64,000 nt of DNA from Lachnospiraceae bacterium V9D3004 (GTDB taxonomy: Bacteria; Bacillota; Clostridia; Lachnospirales; Lachnospiraceae): the NCBI GenBank assembly GCA_000621985.1, contig JHWW01000009.1, positions 1 to 64,000 of the forward strand. Reading direction: 5' to 3'. Below, piece after piece: positions 17,922 through 25,785 of the stretch (position 1 is the stretch's first letter; each line of letters starts with the position of its first letter). The notes beneath the pieces are model-generated. The model saw only the letters and a program-made list of their open reading frames with translations, was not told the origin of the DNA and searched no databases. A program made the translations under genes and the position numbers.

Positions 17922-19562
17922 ATGAGTAGCAAAATGAAAAAGGTATTGTTATGTACCATGTGTTTGGGGGCACTTTTTTTGCTTGTGAACGCTGTTCCGG
18001 CTTATGCAGCCGAAGCTGAAGAAGAAGCCGAATACGTACCGGCGCTGTTCGCAACTTTCTGGGCGTTGGTTCCGCCTATCATAGCGATCACGCTTGCCCT
18101 TATTACAAAAGAAGTGTACAGTTCACTGTTCATCGGTATTCTTGCAGGAGGACTCCTTTACTCCGGCGGATCATTTGAAGGAACCGTGAATGAGATCTTC
18201 AGTGGCGGAATCATATCTGTTCTGTCCGATCCTTACAATGTAGGAATTCTTGTTTTCCTCGTACTCTTGGGATCGATCGTCGCACTGATGAACAAAGCCG
18301 GTGGTTCAAAGGCTTTCGGAGCATGGGCGTCCGTCCATATCAGAACAAAAGTCGGTGCTCAGCTCGCCACGATCTTGCTTGGTGTATTGATATTCATTGA
18401 TGATTATTTTAACTGTCTGACAGTGGGAAGTGTTATGCGTCCCGTGACGGACAAGCATAATATATCGCGTGCGAAGTTCGCTTATCTTATCGATGCAACC
18501 GCAGCTCCGGTATGTATCATAGCGCCCATCTCTTCATGGGCTGCTGCCGTAAGCGGTTTCGTTGAAGGAGAAGATGGATTGTCGCTTTTCATCAAAGCAA
18601 TCCCATATAATTTCTATGCTCTGCTTACGATCGTAATGATGATCACGATGGTTGTTATGAAGATTGAATTCGGTCCGATGGCCAAACATGAACGCAACGC
18701 TGAAAAAGGCGACCTCTACACGACCGAAGACAGACCTTATGCCAACATTGAACAGCAAGAAGATCCTGATTCCAAGGGTAAGGTTATCGATCTTGTAATT
18801 CCGATCATCTGTCTTGTTATAAGTTGCGTTATCGGCATGATCTACACAGGAGGATTCTTCTCCGGTGAAGATTTCGTTACAGCATTTTCCAATTCAGACG
18901 CATCAGTCGGTCTTGTTATAGGAAGTTTCTTCGGACTTTTAATTACGATCATTTTGTACCTTGTAAGAAAAGTATTATCTTTCCAGAAATGTATGGAATG
19001 TCTTGTAACAGGTTTCAAGGCAATGGTTCCGGCAATTCTTATCCTTACACTTGCATGGTCACTCAAGTCGGTTACAGATGCTCTTGGTGCAAAAGATTTT
19101 GTTGCAACTTCAATGGAGTCCGTATCGGGAGATCTTATGAATTTCCTGCCGGCAATAATCTTCCTCGTTGGATGCTTCCTCGCATTTGCAACCGGAACTT
19201 CATGGGGAACTTTCGGAATTCTTATTCCGATCGTTGTTGCTGTATTCCAGAATTCCAATTACGAACTTATGATAATATCCGTATCAGCCTGCATGGCAGG
19301 TGCTGTATGCGGTGACCACTGCTCACCGATCTCAGACACAACGATCATGGCGTCTGCGGGAGCCCAGTGTAACCACGTCAACCATGTATCAACACAGCTT
19401 CCATATGCCATAGTAGCTGCCGGAGTGTCGTGCGTATCATATATCATTGCAGGATTCATCCAGAATTGGATGATATCTCTTCCGGTATCGATCGCACTAA
19501 TGATCGGTGTTGTTATACTTATCAAGATGGTTAATAACGGAAAGTATGAAGATGCAGCGTAA
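17922..19562 (+). CDS. nhaC: NhaC-type Na+/H+ antiporter
   Basis: A 546-residue polytopic membrane protein of the NhaC superfamily, exchanging Na+ for protons for pH and sodium homeostasis. After an N-terminal signal-like segment (residues 6-27, ending PAYAAEAEEEAEYVP) there are about twelve membrane helices. Family features seen: LIFIDDYFNCLTVGSVMRPV near residue 165, FATGTSWGTFGILIPI near residue 430 and GDHCSPISDTTIMASAGA near residue 465. Start at ATG 17922 has AAGGAGG seven bases upstream; earlier in-frame ATGs have no site. The acidic stretch after the signal is unusual. Monocistronic: a terminator follows and the next gene is convergent. Confidence 0.92.
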   Translation: MSSKMKKVLLCTMCLGALFLLVNAVPAYAAEAEEEAEYVPALFATFWALVPPIIAITLALITKEVYSSLFIGILAGGLLYSGGSFEGTVNEIFSGGIISVLSDPYNVGILVFLVLLGSIVALMNKAGGSKAFGAWASVHIRTKVGAQLATILLGVLIFIDDYFNCLTVGSVMRPVTDKHNISRAKFAYLIDATAAPVCIIAPISSWAAAVSGFVEGEDGLSLFIKAIPYNFYALLTIVMMITMVVMKIEFGPMAKHERNAEKGDLYTTEDRPYANIEQQEDPDSKGKVIDLVIPIICLVISCVIGMIYTGGFFSGEDFVTAFSNSDASVGLVIGSFFGLLITIILYLVRKVLSFQKCMECLVTGFKAMVPAILILTLAWSLKSVTDALGAKDFVATSMESVSGDLMNFLPAIIFLVGCFLAFATGTSWGTFGILIPIVVAVFQNSNYELMIISVSACMAGAVCGDHCSPISDTTIMASAGAQCNHVNHVSTQLPYAIVAAGVSCVSYIIAGFIQNWMISLPVSIALMIGVVILIKMVNNGKYEDAA

Positions 19563-19601
19563 GGGCGACGCCTATAAAACTTCCGCCAGTATTGAACATC
19601 G

Positions 19602-19631
19602 GTTAATATTTGTTAATATGCGTTAATACCG
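19602..19631. repeat. Three tandem 10-base repeats
   Basis: GTTAATATTT, GTTAATATGC and GTTAATACCG follow one another directly, 40 bases after the nhaC stop codon and before the terminator. The period of 10 bases would put each copy on the same face of the helix. Possibly a protein binding site or chance in AT-rich DNA. Confidence 0.5.
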
Positions 19632-19663
19632 GTAAAAATAGCTTTTAGAAATAGTTAATTACG

Positions 19664-19716
19664 AATAACCCCACCACAAGAGCAATAATGCTTCTGCGAT
19701 GGGGTTATATATTTTT
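19664..19716 (+). terminator. Terminator after nhaC
   Basis: ATAACCCCA on the left pairs with TGGGGTTAT (19700-19708), with a partly paired interior around AGAGCA/TGCTTCT, followed by ATATTTTTAT on the plus strand. It lies between the convergent nhaC and MATE genes and may serve both, but the T-rich side favours nhaC. Confidence 0.7.
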
Positions 19717-19788
19717 ATAAAATTACATAATTATTCAAGCCACTTCTTTGTAATCGATAACAGCAATCTTTTGTAAAATGTCTTAAAA

Positions 19789-21156
19789 TCATTTTCCCGA
19801 CATCTCCACCTTCTGGGTTACATACATTATGAACAACAGCATGTTATGTCCTATCATACAACCCCAAGCAGCGATCAAACCAAGGCCAAGCAGATTAATG
19901 CAGATGTATGTTCCTACGATCCTTACACCCCACATGCCAATTACATTGAATACAAATGGCTTTACGGTTCTGCCAAGCCCCTGCATTATTCCTTCCATGA
20001 CTATAGGTACTCCGTAGAACGGCTCTGACACAGCCACCATTCGAAGTACGATTGTTCCAAGTTCTATAACATCTGCATCTTTAGAGAAGATCCCCATCAG
20101 TGCCGGAGCCCATATGAAAAGTACTGTTCCGGAAACAAGCATTAGTCCGATCTCAAGCGGTACTATTGTTCTCTTAAGCTGTGTGAGCTTCTTTTCGTCT
20201 CTTGCACCATATGCATTACCTGCAATTGTCGCTGCTGCCGTCTGCATTCCCCAGCCGGGTATATAGAATGCCGATTCAACAGTGTTCGCGATCGTATGGG
20301 CTGCCGTACTAAGCTGTCCAAGCGAATTGATCATTGATGCAAATGCTACATATCCAAGTGACGTTGCGAATCTCTGAAACATATTCGGAACCGCCACGCG
20401 AAGACACGGCTTTAATACTGTCATGTCGGGAGAGAACCTCTGTCCACTTGGTGATATGAGGGGATGTTTCCATAATTTGTAAGTCATGGCAACTCCACCG
20501 TACGTATAAGCTATGGCACTGGCAAGTGCTGCCCCTTCAACTCCCATCCCCGCACCGGGTAAAATTAAGGATACACCAGCTATATTGATATCACGGGTTT
20601 CATATATCAGCAGAACATTAAGAATAATATTGATCACATTAACATAGATCGCAACACGCATGGGCGTTCTTGTATCGCGAGAAGCCCTCAGAACCGTACC
20701 GAATATTATATTGGCACAGCGAAATAACATGGGCGAATATAATATAAAGAAATACCTTGAAGCCTGCTCCCTTATATCAGCATCAACCTGCATCCAGACA
20801 GGTATAAGTCCGCTAAGCGACAGAGTCAGCACAGTAATCGATACACCTACGATCACAACCGTCATGACTGCCTGAGCTGATGCTCTTCTTGCCTGATCGG
20901 TTTTACCGGCTCCAAAAGACTTGGCAATATATGACAGGAATCCGACTCCGATCGCAGATACTGTACTGAGCACAAGCCAGTTAACCGTGGTAGTTGCCCC
21001 AACAGAAGCTGTTGCCTTCGTTCCAAGGGAACCTACCATTGCCGTATCGATATACTGAACGGCCGTCTGCATGAATTCCTCCAGCATGGTAGGCCATGCC
21101 AGGATGAATATAACGGAGAGCATTTTATCAGAATATGTTCTCTTCTTCAAAGTCAT
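19789..21156 (-). CDS. MATE family efflux transporter
   Basis: A 455-residue membrane protein with twelve predicted helices in two homologous halves, characteristic of the multidrug and toxin extrusion family (cation-coupled export of drugs or metabolites). QTAVQYIDTAMVGSLG near residue 30 is the typical first-helix signature (VDxxMVG). The start is uncertain: ATG 21156 has GGAGG twelve bases upstream and overlaps the preceding DHHW gene by 29 bases; ATG 21123 lies just after that gene's stop but has no clear site. Being last in the O-acylation run, it might export a surface precursor, but a general drug exporter is as likely. Confidence 0.88.
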   Translation of the reverse strand: MTLKKRTYSDKMLSVIFILAWPTMLEEFMQTAVQYIDTAMVGSLGTKATASVGATTTVNWLVLSTVSAIGVGFLSYIAKSFGAGKTDQARRASAQAVMTVVIVGVSITVLTLSLSGLIPVWMQVDADIREQASRYFFILYSPMLFRCANIIFGTVLRASRDTRTPMRVAIYVNVINIILNVLLIYETRDINIAGVSLILPGAGMGVEGAALASAIAYTYGGVAMTYKLWKHPLISPSGQRFSPDMTVLKPCLRVAVPNMFQRFATSLGYVAFASMINSLGQLSTAAHTIANTVESAFYIPGWGMQTAAATIAGNAYGARDEKKLTQLKRTIVPLEIGLMLVSGTVLFIWAPALMGIFSKDADVIELGTIVLRMVAVSEPFYGVPIVMEGIMQGLGRTVKPFVFNVIGMWGVRIVGTYICINLLGLGLIAAWGCMIGHNMLLFIMYVTQKVEMSGK

Positions 21157-22474
21157 CGTCTTCGGGTTCCTCCGTATCATCTGTGTCGGAATCTGTGTCT
21201 TCTGAGTCAACATCCTCCGTCCATCCTTCTTCCGACGGTTCAAGCTGCCACAAGTTATTATCGCGCATGAATTTTTCGCGATTATACATAACAAGAATAT
21301 CATCTATAGGATTCTCTGTCTCAATATCTTCCATAATATCTTCAATCATATCATTGGTATAACGAAGATCTGTCATGTATATATCCTCGTAATCACCCGC
21401 CAGGAATTCGACAAAGCAGTTACTGTAACTGTCTTTTATAAGGAACAGTGTTCTTCCGTTGCCGGCTTGTGTATGTATATGGACATTCGCTTCATTTCCA
21501 CCCAGAAAATAACGATACTTATCTTTCCCTGCAAGGGCTGATTCGTCGTAAAATGAGTTATATCTTTCAGTGGATTCATCATTCTGAACATATAATGCTA
21601 TATCATTCTTAGCACCGGTTTTATCCCACCTGACGATCTCATCCCCTGCACAGGGCAGTTGAACTTTATCATAACTGCTTCCATGAAAATCCCCGGTAAC
21701 GGTTGTTTGTGTATACTCACTTACAGAAGACTCTGAGAATCCGCACATTCTGCAATATTCTTTATAGGCATAGTACGCTCCGAGCGTTGTCCAGTGGTGA
21801 TCCGTCCGGTAATAAATGTATTCATCGGAATGAGCCTTAAGAACAGTCTCGAGATCGGTCGCGACTTCTCCGGACATATTTTCAGGTCTCACGCTTTCAG
21901 ACTTCATGTTCTCACGTGTTTCACCCTTTAGATCACTTTTTATAGAGTCTTTTATTCTGTTCCCAAGCCACGAACTGTCATATTCTTCAGCATATGCGGG
22001 TAATTTATCGGTTAAAACGCTTCCCTTTGACGGAACCAGCATACAGTGCACATTGTCTGCGCCGTATTTTCCAATTGCAGCAGCAAGATATTCTGACAGA
22101 TATTCAATGTTTTCATCAACAAGCTCTCCGTCAAAATCATCTTCTGTATATTTCTCAATATAATACCCTTCATTACCCAGATATATACCGTTAATGTCAC
22201 GCCTTCCTATTGACCGTACCAGCATCGATTTTAACTCGGTTAACGAGCTGCGGCAAATGAACTGATCGCTCATATAACTCTCATAGGAATTCTGGAATTC
22301 ACCGTTAAGCACATCCTCTCCGGATAATTCTGGTAATCCCTGAAGCTCTCTGTTCTCTTCTGTTGACACCTGAGCTTTAGGACTTACTGCCGTAATAATC
22401 GACACTGCACCTATTAAGATCATGAATACCACTGCCGGCAATCCGGTAACAATTTTACTTTTTCTGTCATTCAT
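21128..22474 (-). CDS. DHHW/AlgX-like SGNH protein of envelope O-acylation
   Basis: A 448-residue protein with one N-terminal membrane anchor (residues about 8-28, TGLPAVVFMILIGAVSIITAV) and an extracellular SGNH-like domain. DHHWTTLGAYYAY near residue 225 is the DHHW motif of AlgJ/AlgX-like proteins, which transfer acyl groups delivered by an MBOAT partner onto exported polysaccharides; LFLIKDSYSNCF near residue 350 fits the family serine block (KDSYSN). The C-terminus is very acidic (Asp/Glu/Ser/Thr). Start ATG 22474 has GGAGA eight bases upstream; the ATG two codons before is too close. The MBOAT gene lies 24 bases upstream, so they are surely co-transcribed. Confidence 0.88.
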   Translation of the reverse strand: MNDRKSKIVTGLPAVVFMILIGAVSIITAVSPKAQVSTEENRELQGLPELSGEDVLNGEFQNSYESYMSDQFICRSSLTELKSMLVRSIGRRDINGIYLGNEGYYIEKYTEDDFDGELVDENIEYLSEYLAAAIGKYGADNVHCMLVPSKGSVLTDKLPAYAEEYDSSWLGNRIKDSIKSDLKGETRENMKSESVRPENMSGEVATDLETVLKAHSDEYIYYRTDHHWTTLGAYYAYKEYCRMCGFSESSVSEYTQTTVTGDFHGSSYDKVQLPCAGDEIVRWDKTGAKNDIALYVQNDESTERYNSFYDESALAGKDKYRYFLGGNEANVHIHTQAGNGRTLFLIKDSYSNCFVEFLAGDYEDIYMTDLRYTNDMIEDIMEDIETENPIDDILVMYNREKFMRDNNLWQLEPSEEGWTEDVDSEDTDSDTDDTEEPEDDDFEEENIF

Positions 22475-22498
22475 TGTCATTCTCCGTAGTTACTGTTT

Positions 22499-23971
22499 TC
22501 AAAATCTAAAATACAAAAACGGATTAAATGAATCCGATATCAAATACACTATTGATATAAATAAGCAAACCGTTATTATTATTGATCTAACAATTCCGAC
22601 AACAAGCGTTTGACCGTCCGATTTGTTCGATGTACCTTCCTGATCACCGAAAGATCCTGCCTTATCACGACTGAATATTGATAATAAGGATACATGCCTC
22701 TTTATCGTAGACGTTGAACATATTGCGGCGATCATAAGGAGCAGGGCATTCGTTGTAAGAAGATACAAGGATCTGTTATCTGAAAGCCCGCCTTGCGCCT
22801 GTAAAAGAAGTGCTCCGACAAAACCTGCCCTATCCGTAACGTCCGGATAACAAAAAAATGCCCAGCCGACAACAACTGCAAGAAGCGTATATATATGTCC
22901 GATAAAGGAAGGAAGCCTGTCGAACAACCTTAAAAGGAACAGCTTCTCGATTACGAGAAGCAGGCCGTAATACAACCCCCACAATACGAAATTCCATGAA
23001 GCTCCGTGCCACAATCCCGTAAGAAACCAGACTATCGTTATGTTACATATCTGCCTGCCTATCCCCTTCCTATTGCCGCCAAGCGGTATGTAGACATATT
23101 CTTTGAACCAGCTTCCAAGAGAGATGTGCCATCTTCGCCAGAATTCCGTTACGCTTCGGGATTCGTACGGGTGATCGAAGTTCTCCGGAAAATGAAATCC
23201 GAACATCCTGCCCAATCCAATTGCCATATCGGAATAACCCGAAAAGTCAAAATATATCTGAAACGTGAACGCTATCACGCCAAGCCATGCAGTAACAAAT
23301 GTTAAATCTCCGGAAGACATACCCGCTATCTCATTGAACAATTCACCGACACTGTTTGCGATAACTACTTTTTTTGCAAGTCCTACAGAGAATCTTGCTG
23401 CCCCTTCCGAAAAATCGGCAAAAGTTTCTCTTCTGTTTTCAAGTTCGTCTGCAATAGTCTTGTATCTTACTATCGGTCCGGCGATCAATTGCGGAAATAA
23501 TACAACATATGCCCCGAAGCTTATAATATTTCGCTGGGGAGAAACCTTGTCTCTGTATACATCAATTGTATAAGACAATGTCTGAAATGTATAGAAAGAT
23601 ATTCCTATCGGTAGCGCAAGTTCCGGCAAAGGAATATCGGTATGAATGACATTATTGATCGACTGTATTATGAAATCGGAATATTTGAACACAAAAAGAA
23701 GTCCTATATTGACGGTAAGCGAAAGAAGCAGGCATAACGTCATGGCATGCCTGCGTTCTTTTTTCCTGTAATGACCGATCATTCTTCCTACCGTGTAGTC
23801 AAGAACCGTTGATATGACAAGAAGACATACGTATACGGGCTCTCCCCAAGCGTAGAAAAAAAGACTGGTTATGAGCAATATAAAATTCTTAAATTTCCTC
23901 GGTACGATATAATATAATATCAATACCGCAGGAAGAAATCTGAACAAGAATACTAAACTTGAAAATACCAT
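22499..23971 (-). CDS. MBOAT family membrane O-acyltransferase (AlgI/DltB-like)
   Basis: A 490-residue polytopic enzyme that takes acyl groups from a cytoplasmic donor and passes them across the membrane to modify surface polymers. Features: PIGISFYTFQTLSYTIDVYR near residue 120, WRRWHISLGSWFKEYVYIPL near residue 285 and the active-site histidine in TGLWHGASWNFVLWG near residue 320. About eleven membrane helices; length typical of AlgI. ATG 23971 overlaps the stop of the DUF4358 gene by one base (TGATG) and has AAAGGA nine bases upstream, implying coupling. With the DHHW and SGNH genes it forms an acylation module; the modified polymer is unknown. Confidence 0.93.
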   Translation of the reverse strand: MVFSSLVFLFRFLPAVLILYYIVPRKFKNFILLITSLFFYAWGEPVYVCLLVISTVLDYTVGRMIGHYRKKERRHAMTLCLLLSLTVNIGLLFVFKYSDFIIQSINNVIHTDIPLPELALPIGISFYTFQTLSYTIDVYRDKVSPQRNIISFGAYVVLFPQLIAGPIVRYKTIADELENRRETFADFSEGAARFSVGLAKKVVIANSVGELFNEIAGMSSGDLTFVTAWLGVIAFTFQIYFDFSGYSDMAIGLGRMFGFHFPENFDHPYESRSVTEFWRRWHISLGSWFKEYVYIPLGGNRKGIGRQICNITIVWFLTGLWHGASWNFVLWGLYYGLLLVIEKLFLLRLFDRLPSFIGHIYTLLAVVVGWAFFCYPDVTDRAGFVGALLLQAQGGLSDNRSLYLLTTNALLLMIAAICSTSTIKRHVSLLSIFSRDKAGSFGDQEGTSNKSDGQTLVVGIVRSIIITVCLFISIVYLISDSFNPFLYFRF

Positions 23972-24495
23972 CAGATACTGTCCTTTATGGCCTTACTTGC
24001 CTGATCATTATTATCCTTTGAGCCTGTCATGAGAACCCATATCCATTTGCCGGAACGTCCTGCCCTTGCATTCTTGAATATATCCTTTCCTGATGCCGAG
24101 AGATAATTCTCCATATTTTCCTTCTCGCTCTTCACATATTTTTTCAGAGCGGATAATGAAGTCTTAGCCTTGGCTGATGACTTGGCTTTTCCGACAAATA
24201 ATATATATTCCGAGCTCGAATCCTTAGATCCGGTAGTCTTCTGAAATGCCTTATACGAAGAAAGGTTCTTTACTTTAACTCCAAGCACTCTCCTCTTGCT
24301 GATAATCTCATCCGAATCACTGAAAGGAAATGAACTCACTTCGTCTTTTATATTATCGATCATACTACCGGGTGTTACGGATCCAGCCTGTGCAGGCACA
24401 TCAAAAAATGATACGGCAAATGATAATATCAGCAAAAATGAAATGTATCTTATCAATGATTTTACATCGGTATTCTTCAAAATATTTATCTTCAT
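23971..24495 (-). CDS. DUF4358-like secreted protein
   Basis: A 174-residue protein with an N-terminal signal or anchor (residues about 14-40, ISFLLILSFAVSFFDVPAQAG) and a small domain resembling DUF4358: paired segments YILFVGKAKSSAKAKTSLSAL and WIWVLMTGSKDNNDQASKAI follow the family pattern of a repeated beta-alpha unit ending in a hydrophobic strand. There is no lipobox cysteine. DUF4358 proteins commonly accompany MBOAT/DHHW gene pairs in Firmicutes as I recall, but their role is unknown. ATG 24495 with AAGGA nine bases upstream is chosen over an ATG twelve codons earlier, which overlaps the preceding gene. Confidence 0.75.
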   Translation of the reverse strand: MKINILKNTDVKSLIRYISFLLILSFAVSFFDVPAQAGSVTPGSMIDNIKDEVSSFPFSDSDEIISKRRVLGVKVKNLSSYKAFQKTTGSKDSSSEYILFVGKAKSSAKAKTSLSALKKYVKSEKENMENYLSASGKDIFKNARAGRSGKWIWVLMTGSKDNNDQASKAIKDSI

Positions 24496-24527
24496 CACAG
24501 CATATCCTTCTTCAAAAAAATAATAAA

Positions 24528-25775
24528 TCAAAACGTTTCTTTCTCATACTTGTCGAGCAATTCTTTGAACTTTTTGCAACCCGTAATCTTCCAGTGTATT
24601 CTGTCTCCCTCAGCATATTCTCTTATGAGAGAGCCGTCGCTTTCCGTCATTCCGGCTATATAATCATAATAATACATTTTCTTATCTTCCGCATACGATT
24701 TCAACATTCCGTTAAAATGTGCCACGACGGAATTCTTAAGCGAAGCACCGGGACGTACCGGACATATCGGAAGCACAACCACCTGCATATCGTGATTCTG
24801 CTTAAGGCATTCTTTTATGATAAGCTTATAGAACTTGAATACCATATTATACTGCCCTTCGGTCGGATTGCCTTCAAGAGAATTGGCACCTAACATAATA
24901 TACATCCTGTCGGGATTATAATCAAGTAAATTATCCATTAAGACATTATTATAAAATGTTGAAGGGCTGATACCTATCTTGCATATCATTTTACGGTTTT
25001 TATCGGTAATAAGACGGTATTCACCAAGCTGTGATAAAATCGAGTCACCGACATACGCGATCTTAAATGCTTTTTTGGGTGTTTTTATCTTAACTTTTTC
25101 ACTGAAACCGGTCATATATTTTATCTTCTGGGCACTGGCGCATACAGCAAGAATTTTATAGGTGTATCCGGTTTTTTCTTTTAATTTTTTATCGGTATAG
25201 TCATTGGTTTTTACTTTATTTTTTATACACTTGTATTCTCCGCCTTTTTCTTTGCGATATATTGAATACCACAGTACACGTTTAATATTTTTCCACTTAA
25301 GAGTACATGAAGAATATGTAACCTTATCCGCTTTTACTACCGGTGGTTTTTCGGGAACCGTACAGCACAGTTTTTTTGAAAACTCGCTTCGTATCAAATT
25401 GTCGGTACTGTCATTATAAGCATATACACTGTAATAATATGTCCGTCCTCTCTTGACCGTCTTATCGGTATATTCCATATCTTCTGTCTCGCCGATCTTC
25501 TTACCGGCAGAATCTTTACCGGTACTTCTTAAGATCACATAACCGTCAGCGCCATCAACATAATCATAAGATATGGTTATACTCACCTTTTTCGTGTCTG
25601 CATCTGCATCAATATCCGCTTCCGTTACCGGCGTGTCAAGTATTATTCCCTCATTACGCACGTCCTCCGGCATCGATGACGCTGATGCCGGAGTGCATAT
25701 ACCCCATACCGAACCGGCAATTATAATTGCCGTGATCAGAAGGAGTCTGATATTTTTTATACATATGTCTAACAT
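24528..25775 (-). CDS. Secreted SGNH/GDSL hydrolase with fibronectin III-like repeats
   Basis: A 415-residue protein: signal peptide or anchor (about 8-33), two fibronectin type III-like units (about 55-140 and 145-235, with the GYVILRST and WYSIYRKE strands), then an SGNH domain. The catalytic serine is in YVGDSILSQLG (about residue 245), the Asn block is LGANSLEG (about 300), and the Asp-His pair is in GDRIHWKITG near residue 395. Such enzymes act as esterases or O-acetyltransferases on surface glycans; next to the MBOAT and DHHW genes it could be the second transferase or a deacylase. ATG 25775 overlaps the ribosome site with the stop of the upstream lipoprotein gene, so they share an mRNA. 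Confidence 0.85.
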   Translation of the reverse strand: MLDICIKNIRLLLITAIIIAGSVWGICTPASASSMPEDVRNEGIILDTPVTEADIDADADTKKVSITISYDYVDGADGYVILRSTGKDSAGKKIGETEDMEYTDKTVKRGRTYYYSVYAYNDSTDNLIRSEFSKKLCCTVPEKPPVVKADKVTYSSCTLKWKNIKRVLWYSIYRKEKGGEYKCIKNKVKTNDYTDKKLKEKTGYTYKILAVCASAQKIKYMTGFSEKVKIKTPKKAFKIAYVGDSILSQLGEYRLITDKNRKMICKIGISPSTFYNNVLMDNLLDYNPDRMYIMLGANSLEGNPTEGQYNMVFKFYKLIIKECLKQNHDMQVVVLPICPVRPGASLKNSVVAHFNGMLKSYAEDKKMYYYDYIAGMTESDGSLIREYAEGDRIHWKITGCKKFKELLDKYEKETF

Positions 25776-25785
25776 TTTTGTATCC

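Noticed and set aside
21123-21156. Possible frameshift joining the DHHW and MATE genes
   Set aside because: Both proteins are complete by domain content; the overlap is explained by ordinary translational coupling.
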